The notes under the pieces: generated by a model
Database searches by the model: none
What the model was told of the DNA's origin: nothing
Seen by the model: the letters and a program-made list of their open reading frames with translations, nothing else
Shown: positions 7,813 through 17,426 of the stretch, piece after piece
Numbering within the stretch: position 1 is the stretch's first letter
Layout of the letters: each line of letters starts with the position of its first letter
Made by a program: the position numbers and the translations under genes
From: JBLXBZ01 sp048265185
GTDB taxonomy: Bacteria > Pseudomonadota > Alphaproteobacteria > Rhizobiales > Stappiaceae
Direction of reading: 5' to 3'
NCBI GenBank assembly: GCA_048265185.1
Contig: JBLXBZ010000021.1
Location: 1 to 18,186, forward strand
Length of the DNA: 18,186 nt

Positions 7813-8410
7813 TCTATTCGCCCAATTTATAGTTCGTTTAACTCCTCTACGTTCCCATTTTCATTCACTTGCGCATTTCGCGCATGTTTCCCGGCTCCTC
7901 GCGTTTTCCCACGAATAAGCCAAACGCTGAAAATGAAGACCCGCCGCCCAACGAGCCTCTCAAAACGTAGAAAACGTCTCCCGAATGAACCAGAGACAAT
8001 TCAGAAATCAAGTGAATAATAACATTCCATCAGATTTTGTTCTTATTATGATTCACAAGATTTAACCCAGAGATATAGGTTCCGAATTTGAGAAATCAAT
8101 TATCCTGAAATATTACAGCCCTTAAAAATCAGATTTTTCTTCACTTTATATTAGACGGCGCATTTTAGGCGCCCCACAAACGTGTATGCGTATGAATAAC
8201 TCAAAACTTACAAACACTTATTCATTTAAAATATTTTATCGTCATAATTTCCATCTTTGCGAATTTCGCGAAGGCGCGTTGAGCTCACCAATCACGCTCA
8301 AAACATAGTTTAATATACAACCAGACGATATTATAATAGACGGATAACAAACAAAAAATCAATCAAAACGGAGCTCCGCTTTCTTAAAAGCTCAACGTTA
8401 AATTAAATCG

Positions 8411-8454
8411 CCTCTGCAAGACACAGAGGGCATGAGCATGACGCCCGCCCTCTG
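8411..8454 (+). other. Two mutually exclusive hairpins (possible RNA switch or small RNA)
   Basis: CCTCTG (8411-8416) can pair with CAGAGG (8424-8429) across a 7-base loop. The same middle segment, CAGAGGGC (8424-8431), can instead pair perfectly over 8 bp with GCCCTCTG (8447-8454) across a 15-base loop. The two folds cannot coexist. No T-run follows the second stem directly (ATGTATTTCATTT), so it is not a standard attenuator. It lies about 75 bases downstream of a TATAAT-like box at about 8331-8336. Confidence 0.35.
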
Positions 8455-8753
8455 ATGTATTTCATTTACGTCAGCCACTGATGCGCGCTTCACATTTATA
8501 GAAGACCACCTCGACAAAACGCTTTCAAACCAGCGTATTAAAAGCTTTTGCCAAACAGCGAACGCCAAAGCCCCTGCAACTTGCAGGAAAATGTCGCATG
8601 CTTATGAAGATCCATTTTGTGAGGCGGCAAAGCTGCTCGCGATAGAACCAGTTGATTCAACATGATATGTCCTTCCTTAAAATAACGGTCGCCATTCAGG
8701 TTTCAACGCTTGTCCCCATGCTCAAATCACGCGCCGCAACACGTGATGCCGAA

Positions 8754-8759
8754 TTGACA
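8754..8759 (+). promoter_or_regulatory. TTGACA box upstream of the HTH gene
   Basis: A perfect -35 hexamer. The best -10 candidates at 17-18 bases (GATTCA, ATTCAT) are poor, so this is a weak or activator-dependent promoter, or chance. It lies just upstream of the repeats at 8788-8833. Confidence 0.3.
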
Positions 8760-8787
8760 TTTGCGCCAATCAGGCTGATTCATAAGG

Positions 8788-8833
8788 GCACAGGGTGCGC
8801 CTTGGTTATGTATATATGCACAATGTGCGCCTT
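8788..8833. repeat. Pair of 16-base direct repeats, candidate operator of the HTH gene
   Basis: GCACAGGGTGCGCCTT (8788-8803) and GCACAATGTGCGCCTT (8818-8833) agree at 14 of 16 positions. Their starts are 30 bases apart, close to three helical turns. Each has internal dyad symmetry; the second contains GCACA-A-TGTGC. TGCGCC occurs a third time at 8762-8767. A TATATA lies between the copies (8811-8816). The repeats sit 88-133 bases before the HTH start, as an autoregulated operator would. Confidence 0.45.
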
Positions 8834-8920
8834 TTTCAAGGGCAAGACGCATTTATTGCGCTTTTTGGGGACCTGCCGGTCACATGAAGCGAAACATAAA
8901 GAATGAAAGAAGAGCCGCGA

Positions 8921-9226
8921 ATGACCTCGCAATCACCACCTGCAATGACGCCGGAACAGTTCCGGGAATGGCGTAAGTCATTAAATCTAAAACAAAAAGA
9001 CGCCGCCGATCATTTGGGGCTCAAAAAACGCATGATTCAATATTATGAAAAAGGCGACCGCGACGGCCGACCGGTTGAGATTCCAAAGTCAATTCGTCTC
9101 GCCTGCTACGCCCTGTCAATCGGCGTTGGCGATTTTAACGGAACCAAGGTGGAAAAGCTAATAACGCCGTCTGAACCGGCTCCGTCTCAGCCCCCGACGC
9201 TTGAAACTGCAAAAATAGACGCCTGA
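8921..9226 (+). CDS. Small helix-turn-helix protein, Cro/XRE-like
   Basis: About 101 residues. The N-terminal part is a helix-turn-helix of the Cro/C1/XRE type, MTPEQFREWRKSLNLKQKDAADHLGLKKRMIQYYEKG. It is followed by RDGRPVEIPKSIRLACYAL, a pattern of small alphaproteobacterial regulators. The last ~25 residues are Pro/Ser/Glu-rich and probably disordered. No effector domain is present. The ATG at 8921 was preferred because AAGAAGAG lies upstream at usable spacing. An ATG at 8903 in the same frame would add six residues but has no binding site, and an ATG at 8945 begins right at the conserved domain. It sits between the structured AT-rich gap and carB. Its target is unknown; autoregulation through the upstream repeats is an inference. 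The gap to carB (134 bases) contains a separate promoter candidate. Confidence 0.85.
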   Translation: MTSQSPPAMTPEQFREWRKSLNLKQKDAADHLGLKKRMIQYYEKGDRDGRPVEIPKSIRLACYALSIGVGDFNGTKVEKLITPSEPAPSQPPTLETAKIDA

Positions 9227-9280
9227 TTTATTTTCTCGGGGTTCCCCACGGCCCTTATGTTGCTTATAAGACGCGCTCAG

Positions 9281-9310
9281 TTGATAAAGACGTTCACCAT
9301 CAGATATAGG
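9281..9310 (+). promoter_or_regulatory. Candidate carB promoter
   Basis: TTGATA (9281-9286), an 18-base spacer and TATAGG (9305-9310) form a reasonable -35/-10 pair, 50 bases before the carB start. carA is cut off by its terminator, so carB needs its own promoter or read-through from the HTH gene. Confidence 0.45.
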
Positions 9311-9360
9311 CCATCGTCGCCGGACGCATTCGTCTCGCGGCGTGGCCATTGCGAGCCTCT

Positions 9361-12675
<3,315 letters not shown>

Positions 12676-12686
12676 TAATTTTCAAT

Positions 12687-12712
12687 CCCGACCGGGCGAA
12701 CGCCGGGTCGGG
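12687..12712 (+). other. GC-rich hairpin between carB and greA
   Basis: CCCGACC (12687-12693) pairs with GGTCGGG (12706-12712), and GGCG / CGCC inside extends the fold. No T-run follows on either strand, so it is not a standard intrinsic terminator. It may protect the 3' end of the carB message or mark a weak stop, leaving greA partly cotranscribed. Confidence 0.45.
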
Positions 12713-12774
12713 TAGTCATGTATGTGCCTACACCCAATTTTAGGGTCTAGGGGAACCCAGAAGGGCAAAGACCC

Positions 12775-13248
12775 ATGGAAAAAATTCCGATGACGGCTGC
12801 CGGGAACGCTATGCTCCAGGAAGAGCTGAAAGAGCGTACTTCGGTCGAGCGTCCGCGCATCATTCAGGCGATTGCCGAAGCGCGCGCGCATGGCGATCTA
12901 TCGGAGAACGCCGAATATCATGCAGCCAAAGAACAGCAAAGCCATAATGAAGGGCGGATCTCGGAGCTTGAAGATAAGCTAAGCCGCGCAGAAATCATTG
13001 ATGTGTCAAAACTGTCTGGCGATACGGTGAAATTCGGCGCGACTGTCACTTTGATCGACGAAGACACGGAAGCTGAGAAAGTTTACATGATCGTCGGGGA
13101 CGTGGAGGCGGACGTCAAGTCAGGACGGATCTCGATTTCCTCTCCTATCGCACGCGCATTGATCGGCAAAAGCGTCGGCGACAGCGTCGAAGTCTCCGCC
13201 CCAGGCGGCGCTCACGCCTATGAAATCATCGCCGTCAAATTCTGCTAA
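12775..13248 (+). CDS. greA: Transcription elongation factor GreA
   Basis: GreA enters the secondary channel of stalled RNA polymerase and stimulates cleavage of the backtracked transcript. The 157-residue length is exactly typical. The N-terminal coiled-coil domain (about 1-75) begins MEKIPMTAAG and carries the acidic tip residues D41 and E44 in GDLSENAEYHAAKEQQ. The C-terminal FKBP-like domain (about 82-157) includes ISISSPIARALIGKSVGD. The ATG at 12775 has AAGGG about 10 bases upstream. A short stem, GGGTC / GACCC (12743-12747 with 12770-12774), would place that site in its loop directly against the start codon. It lies 99 bases after carB on the same strand, probably a loose operon, and is followed by a terminator hairpin. 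Confidence 0.97.
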   Translation: MEKIPMTAAGNAMLQEELKERTSVERPRIIQAIAEARAHGDLSENAEYHAAKEQQSHNEGRISELEDKLSRAEIIDVSKLSGDTVKFGATVTLIDEDTEAEKVYMIVGDVEADVKSGRISISSPIARALIGKSVGDSVEVSAPGGAHAYEIIAVKFC

Positions 13249-13262
13249 CAACGCCTTCTTTC

Positions 13263-13294
13263 CCTCGCCTCGCGAACACGCGGGGCGAGGCTTT
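13263..13294 (+). terminator. Probable terminator after greA
   Basis: A 12-bp stem (CCTCGCCTCGCG, 13263-13274, with CGCGGGGCGAGG, 13279-13290; one G-U pair) closes an AACA loop and is followed by CTTTCC. The stem is strong and the T-run short. It lies 15 bases after the greA stop codon and before the convergent Lrp gene. Confidence 0.7.
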
Positions 13295-13327
13295 CCTCAC
13301 TCTGTTTTGAGGTGGCGGAAAGGAAAA

Positions 13328-13801
13328 TCAGATTGAATCAATCGGCACCAGAGGGTCGTTCTTGGTCCGGCGGATGGTTAGAGCGGTGCGCACGCTATCC
13401 ACATTCGGCGCCGCCGTCAGATCGCGGATAATGAAATTCTGAAACGCCTGCAGATCAGTCGCCACGCATTTCAACAAGAAATCCACTTCCCCTGACAGCA
13501 TATAGCTCTCACGGACAATCACCCACTCTTTCACCTTTTCTTCAAAGGCCACCAGATCGGCTTCCGTTTGCGAATGCAACCCCACCATGGCGAAGGCCGT
13601 CACGTCATATCCAAGCTGTTTTTCGTCAACAAGCGTGCGATATCCCAAAATCAATCCAGCGTCCTCAAGCGCACGCACGCGGCGAAGACACGGCGGGGCC
13701 GAGATACCGACCCGGCGCGCCAATTCAACATTGGTCATTCGGCCGTCGTCCTGCAGCTCCTTCAGAATTTGCCAATCAATTCCGTCCAGGCGTACCTTCA
13801 C
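13328..13801 (-). CDS. Lrp/AsnC-family transcriptional regulator
   Basis: Leucine-responsive-type regulator that typically senses an amino acid and forms octamers on DNA. The 157-residue protein has an N-terminal helix-turn-helix (about 5-55: GIDWQILKELQDDGRMTNVELARRVGISAPPCLRRVRALEDAGLI). The C-terminal RAM ligand-binding domain (about 65-145) includes GEVDFLLKCVATDLQAFQNFI. The start was placed at the GTG at 13801 because AAGGAG lies six bases upstream, and the resulting length and N-terminus fit the family. The frame is open to an ATG at 13894, but that adds a 31-residue cysteine-rich stretch foreign to the family and lacking a binding site; ATGs at 13849 and 13831 are likewise poorly supported. 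It diverges from the ELM1-family gene. Amino-acid specificity cannot be read from sequence. Confidence 0.93.
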   Translation of the reverse strand: MKVRLDGIDWQILKELQDDGRMTNVELARRVGISAPPCLRRVRALEDAGLILGYRTLVDEKQLGYDVTAFAMVGLHSQTEADLVAFEEKVKEWVIVRESYMLSGEVDFLLKCVATDLQAFQNFIIRDLTAAPNVDSVRTALTIRRTKNDPLVPIDSI

Positions 13802-13807
13802 TCGAGT

Positions 13808-13813
13808 CTCCTT
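13808..13813 (-). promoter_or_regulatory. Ribosome binding site that decides the Lrp-type gene start
   Basis: AAGGAG on the minus strand, six bases before the GTG at 13801, is the best Shine-Dalgarno match in this gene's upstream region. It lies inside the coding part of every longer version of the gene. Confidence 0.75.
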
Positions 13814-13959
13814 CGCCGCAGCGCATTTCATTAACTCAGATTCAAGCATGTCGACGATGCATTTGCACCCCGAAATATTTTGCACTGCACACATCCATGG
13901 CAGAGCCCAAGCAATTATGACTTTTCGTTCAAATCTGCAATACTATAACAATTATCAGC

Positions 13960-15009
13960 ATGAATCAGAAAGACTCCGGCATTCTAACTAAAGAAAAAAT
14001 ACGCTCAATATGGATTCTAACCGATGGCAAGCCCGGAGACGAGATGCAATGCGTCGGCGTGGCCGAAGCCCTTGGCGTCCCTTTCCAGCGCAAGCATGTT
14101 GCGCCGCAAGCGCCCTTTGTCTGGTTAATGCCCTGGGGACCAATCGATCCAAGAGATCTTGCGCCTTCAAAGAGCGCAATCGCCGCTCCTTTCCCCGATA
14201 TCGTCATCGCCTCCGGTCGAAAAACCGTCCCTTACCTGCGCTATATTCGCAAGGCTTCGGCGAAACGCAGTCCAGCGCGAACATTCACCGTATTCCTGAA
14301 AAACCCACGTCTTGGGCGCCGAGCGATCGACCTCATATGGGCGCCGGCCCACGACCGTTTGAGCGGCGACAAAGTTATCAGCACGATCACTTCACCCCAC
14401 CCCTACAGCCCCGAACGCCTCTCGCAAGCGCGTGCGTATCCCTCCCCCGAAATCGCGGCCCTCAGCGCCCCTCGCGTGGCCGTCCTGCTGGGCGGCGACA
14501 GCCGCCACCACCGCTTCACGCCCGAGGACGTCGCTCGCTTCGCTCAAGGCCTTGAGCGCATCGTCGACGCGGGCGCGCGATTGATGATCACAAGCTCCCG
14601 GCGCACGCCCCCCGCCCTGCTTGCGGCTCTGCGCCCGATAGAGAAAACCGGCCGACATCTGTTCTGGCGCAGCGGCGAGAAAAACCGCGACAATCCAATC
14701 GTCCAGTTTCTCGCAAACGCCGATCATATTGTCGTGACCGCAGACTCCACCAACATGATCAGCGAAGCCGCCGCCACCGGAAAACCGCTCTATATTTTCG
14801 AGCCCTGCGGCGGGCACCCAAAAATTGACGCGTTTTTAGAAGCTCTACGCAAAAACAACGTCACATCCCCCTTCCCCGGACCGCTTGAAGGTATTACCTA
14901 CGAGCCAATCGATTCAACATTGGACGTCGCACGCGCCATCCGTGAAAACTGGATGGGCCATTGCAAACGTCAGGCTGAGGAAAAAACACATGGCGAGCGA
15001 ACATCATAA
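13960..15009 (+). CDS. ELM1/DUF1022-family (mitochondrial fission ELM1-like) protein
   Basis: A 349-residue member of the family named after the plant mitochondrial fission factor ELM1 and common in alphaproteobacteria; its bacterial function is not established. Visible landmarks are WILTDGKPGDEMQCVGVAEALG (18-39), PDIVIASGRKTVPYLRYI (79-96), a mid-protein GGDSRHHRF (178-186) and a C-terminal TADSTNMISEAAATGKPLYIFEP (260-282). The last resembles the nucleotide-sugar-binding end of GT-B glycosyltransferases, so a glycosyltransferase-like activity is an inference. No signal peptide or membrane span is seen. The ATG at 13960 has no binding site and a TATAAC box (13944-13949) lies only 11 bases upstream, so the message may be leaderless. 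It overlaps the start of trxB by 20 bases, which suggests translational coupling. Confidence 0.88.
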   Translation: MNQKDSGILTKEKIRSIWILTDGKPGDEMQCVGVAEALGVPFQRKHVAPQAPFVWLMPWGPIDPRDLAPSKSAIAAPFPDIVIASGRKTVPYLRYIRKASAKRSPARTFTVFLKNPRLGRRAIDLIWAPAHDRLSGDKVISTITSPHPYSPERLSQARAYPSPEIAALSAPRVAVLLGGDSRHHRFTPEDVARFAQGLERIVDAGARLMITSSRRTPPALLAALRPIEKTGRHLFWRSGEKNRDNPIVQFLANADHIVVTADSTNMISEAAATGKPLYIFEPCGGHPKIDAFLEALRKNNVTSPFPGPLEGITYEPIDSTLDVARAIRENWMGHCKRQAEEKTHGERTS

Positions 15010-15958
15010 AGTTTTCATCATCGGCTCCGGCCCCGCCGGCTACACCGCGGCGGTTTACGCGGCGCGGGCGATGCTGGAGCCTGCGCTCGTCACCGGCGTG
15101 CAGCCAGGCGGCCAACTCACCATCACCACCGAGGTTGAAAACTATCCCGGCTTCGCAGACCCCATCCAGGGTCCGTGGCTTATGGAGGAGATGCGTAAAC
15201 AAGCGGAAAACGTCGGCACCAAGCTGATATACGACACCATTTTGGAGGCTGACGTGAGCAAGCGTCCCTTCAGTCTGAAAGGCGACAGCGGCGTCACCTA
15301 CACCTGCGACGCGCTGATCATCGCCACCGGCGCGCAAGCCCGGTGGCTGGGGCTGGAGACGGAGGAAACATTCATGGGAGCCGGCGTCTCCGCCTGCGCC
15401 ACATGTGACGGCTTTTTCTACCGCGGCAAGGAAGTGATCGTGGTCGGGGGCGGCAACACCGCCGTGGAGGAAGCGCTTTATCTCGCTAATCTCGCGTCGA
15501 AGGTCACCGTCATTCACCGGCGTGACAGCTTTAGAGCCGAAAAAATTCTACAAGACCGCCTGTTCAAACATCCCAAAGTGGAGATCGTCTGGAATTCGGT
15601 GGTGGAGGAAGTTCTGGGCGGCGGCCAGCCCAAGGCCGTCACCGGCGCCCGCGTCAAGAATGTGCTCACCGGAGAGCTCAGCGACATCGCGGCGGAGGGT
15701 TTTTTCGTCGCCATCGGCCACGCGCCGGCCGTGGAGTTGTTCAAGGATCAGGTCAAGCTGAAACCTTCCGGCTACATCTGGACGGCGCCCGATTCCACCC
15801 TCACCTCGGTACCCGGGGTATTCGCCGCCGGCGACGTAACGGATGAGACATATCGTCAAGCTGTGACGGCGGCGGGAATGGGATGCATGGCGGCCCTTGA
15901 AGCGGAGCGATTTGTCGCCCAGAGTAGCGGGTCCGAGACACAACAAGCGGCGGATTAA
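14990..15958 (+). CDS. trxB: Thioredoxin reductase (NADPH)
   Basis: Flavoenzyme that passes electrons from NADPH to thioredoxin in the cytoplasm. The 322-residue protein has the FAD-binding GSGPAG motif (12-17), the redox-active CATC pair (C136 and C139) in SACATCDGFFYRG, the NADPH-binding GGGNTA motif (153-158), HRRDSFRAEK (176-185) and the C-terminal FAD motif GVFAAGDVTDETYRQAVTAAGMGCMAA (276-302). The start was set at ATG 14990, preceded by TGAGGA; the frame is open from 14885, but the extra 35 residues lie inside the ELM1-family gene and match nothing expected. It overlaps that gene by 20 bases and is followed 52 bases later by a LysR regulator on the same strand, a gene order known from rhizobia. 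Confidence 0.98.
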   Translation: MASEHHKVFIIGSGPAGYTAAVYAARAMLEPALVTGVQPGGQLTITTEVENYPGFADPIQGPWLMEEMRKQAENVGTKLIYDTILEADVSKRPFSLKGDSGVTYTCDALIIATGAQARWLGLETEETFMGAGVSACATCDGFFYRGKEVIVVGGGNTAVEEALYLANLASKVTVIHRRDSFRAEKILQDRLFKHPKVEIVWNSVVEEVLGGGQPKAVTGARVKNVLTGELSDIAAEGFFVAIGHAPAVELFKDQVKLKPSGYIWTAPDSTLTSVPGVFAAGDVTDETYRQAVTAAGMGCMAALEAERFVAQSSGSETQQAAD

Positions 15959-16010
15959 ATATCCAAAGCCGACACGGCGCTGAATGCGCTGCTGATCGCA
16001 GGGGAATATT

Positions 16011-16901
16011 ATGGATTGGGATAAACTGCGTATTTTCCATGCCGCCGGACAGGCGGGCAGTTTCACCCATGCCGGTGAAATACTGGGCATGAGCCAATCT
16101 GCGGTCAGCCGTCAAGTGAGCGCGCTTGAGCATGAGCTGCGCATACCGCTTTTTCATCGCCACGCGCGCGGCTTGCTGCTCACCGAACAAGGCGAGCTGC
16201 TGTTTCGCACCGCCAGCGAAGTCATGATAAAACTGGACGCGGTCCAGAACCGGTTGACGGACTCCAAAGAAAAGCCGTCGGGCGCTCTCAGGGTCACCAC
16301 CACCGTTGGCCTTGGCTCCACATGGCTTACGGCGCGGATCCATGAGTTCACCGATCTTTACCCGGACATGGAGCTGCGCCTGCTGCTAGACGATGACGAG
16401 CTGGACCTTGGCATGCGCGAGGCGGATGTGGCGATTCGTCTGCGTCAACCGACCCAGCCGGACCTGATCCAGCGCAAACTCTTCACCGTGCACTTTCACC
16501 TCTACGCCGCCCCCTCCTATCTTCAGCGCTTCGGTTCGCCGCGCACGGTCGAAGATTTGGACAAGCACCGTATCATCACCTTCGGCGAACACGCCCCCCC
16601 CTATTTGCGCGACATGAACTGGCTGGAGACCGCGGGCATGCCTGATGGCTCCACCCGCCATTGCGTGCTGCGCGTAAATAATGTCGTGGCGATCAAACGC
16701 GCCGTCCAGCGCGGCATCGGCATCGCCATCCTCCCCGACTATTTGAATGAAGACGACGCCGGCCTAGTTCAGCTCTTGCCGGAGGCGGAGATCCCGGTGT
16801 TCGACACTTATTTCGTCTATCCTGCAGAGTTGAAAAACACGGCGCGGGTCACCGCCTTCCGCGATTTTTTGCTGTCCAAGGCCGAACGCTGGGCTTATTG
16901 A
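16011..16901 (+). CDS. LysR-family regulator, LsrB/VtlR-like
   Basis: A 296-residue LysR-type regulator. The N-terminal winged helix-turn-helix (about 1-62) reads MDWDKLRIFHAAGQAGSFTHAGEILGMSQSAVSRQVSALE. The substrate-binding domain (about 90-290) contains LRVTTTVGLGSTWLTARI and RAVQRGIGIAILPDYL. AGGGGA precedes the ATG. Location directly after trxB plus this N-terminus matches the regulators called LsrB (Sinorhizobium, Agrobacterium) and VtlR (Brucella), which control envelope, oxidative-stress and small-RNA genes. Orthology is an inference from context. In rhizobia LsrB is reported to sense redox state through cysteines; this protein has a single cysteine, C218, so an intramolecular disulfide switch is not possible. 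No terminator with a T-run follows. Confidence 0.93.
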   Translation: MDWDKLRIFHAAGQAGSFTHAGEILGMSQSAVSRQVSALEHELRIPLFHRHARGLLLTEQGELLFRTASEVMIKLDAVQNRLTDSKEKPSGALRVTTTVGLGSTWLTARIHEFTDLYPDMELRLLLDDDELDLGMREADVAIRLRQPTQPDLIQRKLFTVHFHLYAAPSYLQRFGSPRTVEDLDKHRIITFGEHAPPYLRDMNWLETAGMPDGSTRHCVLRVNNVVAIKRAVQRGIGIAILPDYLNEDDAGLVQLLPEAEIPVFDTYFVYPAELKNTARVTAFRDFLLSKAERWAY

Positions 16902-17007
16902 CCAGCGCGGAAAGCGCGCGAACAGCAAGAAAAATGACGACGCGATCGTCAAACATCTCGGATATTTAATAACCCGCGATCATAGCCGCCTGTTCAACCG
17001 CCAACGA

Positions 17008-17415
17008 TCATAGTGCGTCGAAGCAATCATAATTACGCAGTTTGACGACCTTTCCTTCTTTGAATTCGAAAATCGCCATGCATTGCGCTCTAAGCTTCCG
17101 TCCAGCTTTCAACGGCGGCAGCTCACTCACCACCGTTCCATGCCAGACCATTTCCAGAACCACCACATCGCCGCGCGCAACAATATTGAGAATATCATAT
17201 CTCTGTTGTTCGACGATCCCTTTGGATTTGGCCAGATCCGCCTTCAAGGCTCTGAGATCGCGGTGCAAACCTTCCGGCTTGAACGCATTCGGCATTTCAA
17301 TCTGTTCAACGTCCTCGGCGAAGAAATCATCCAGCTGCCCACCGTCCATGGCCTCCACAGCGCGAACAAAGCTCAAAGCCGCCTTAACGTTCGGCTCTTG
17401 CTGTATTGCTTGCAT
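17008..17415 (-). CDS. NTF2-like / SnoaL-like small protein
   Basis: A 135-residue protein with the single-domain NTF2 fold pattern. It has N-terminal helices (NVKAALSFVRAVEAMDGGQLDDFFAEDVEQIEMP), a middle helix (LRALKADLAKSKGIVEQ), then beta strands (YDILNIVARGDVVVLEMVWHGTVVSELPPLKAGRKLRAQCMAIFEFKEGKVVKLRNYDCFD). Such proteins include SnoaL-type cyclases, ketosteroid isomerase-like enzymes and many of unknown role; the substrate cannot be told here. The residues most like an active site are acidic (D35, D130) but unproven. GGAGAGG lies 4-5 bases before the ATG, directly against the palindrome at 17427-17471. It is divergent from a TetR-family gene and is probably its regulatory target. A 9-base repeat, CGATCATAG (16977-16985 and 17005-17013), lies at its 3' end. 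Confidence 0.85.
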   Translation of the reverse strand: MQAIQQEPNVKAALSFVRAVEAMDGGQLDDFFAEDVEQIEMPNAFKPEGLHRDLRALKADLAKSKGIVEQQRYDILNIVARGDVVVLEMVWHGTVVSELPPLKAGRKLRAQCMAIFEFKEGKVVKLRNYDCFDAL

Positions 17416-17426
17416 GTCGCCTCTCC

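Larger units (their letters stand above)
7813..8902. other. Long AT-rich non-coding region between merR-type and HTH genes
   Basis: About 1.1 kb without a convincing gene. Two + strand frames (7804-8019 and 8652-8906) have low-complexity or unlikely products and no binding sites; the second overlaps the repeats at 8788-8833. The stretch contains many dyads. These include an imperfect stem at 8012-8056 (GTGAAT / ATTCAC extended by AATAA / TTATT), GGCGC-N7-GCGCC at 8157-8173, the overlapping hairpins at 8411-8454, and CCTGC-N5-GCAGG at 8573-8587. A promoter-like TTTAAT-N17-TATAAT sits near 8308-8336 on the + strand. It may hold a small RNA or be degenerated sequence. Confidence 0.45.

Noticed and set aside
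7804..8019. Plus-strand frame of 71 codons after the MerR-type gene
   Set aside because: Low-complexity Phe/Ser/Arg product, no binding site, and it overlaps the start of the MerR-type gene.
8277..8397. Inverted repeat CGTTGAGCT (8277-8285) and AGCTCAACG (8389-8397) around a TATAAT box
   Set aside because: A 9-bp match separated by about 100 bases is expected once or twice by chance in 1 kb, and nothing else marks these as element ends.
8652..8906. Plus-strand frame of 84 codons before the HTH gene
   Set aside because: It begins at TTG with no binding site, covers the direct repeats and promoter-like sequence, and gives a cysteine- and methionine-scattered product with no domain.
14885..14989. 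35-residue N-terminal extension of trxB
   Set aside because: It lies inside the ELM1-family coding sequence, has no binding site and is not part of the thioredoxin reductase family; the ATG at 14990 has TGAGGA upstream.
16902..17007. Possible AbcR-type small RNA after the LysR gene
   Set aside because: The stretch is short and has only weak stems (GCGC-N5-GCGC, GACGA-N5-TCGTC) with no T-run; no terminator for an RNA is present.
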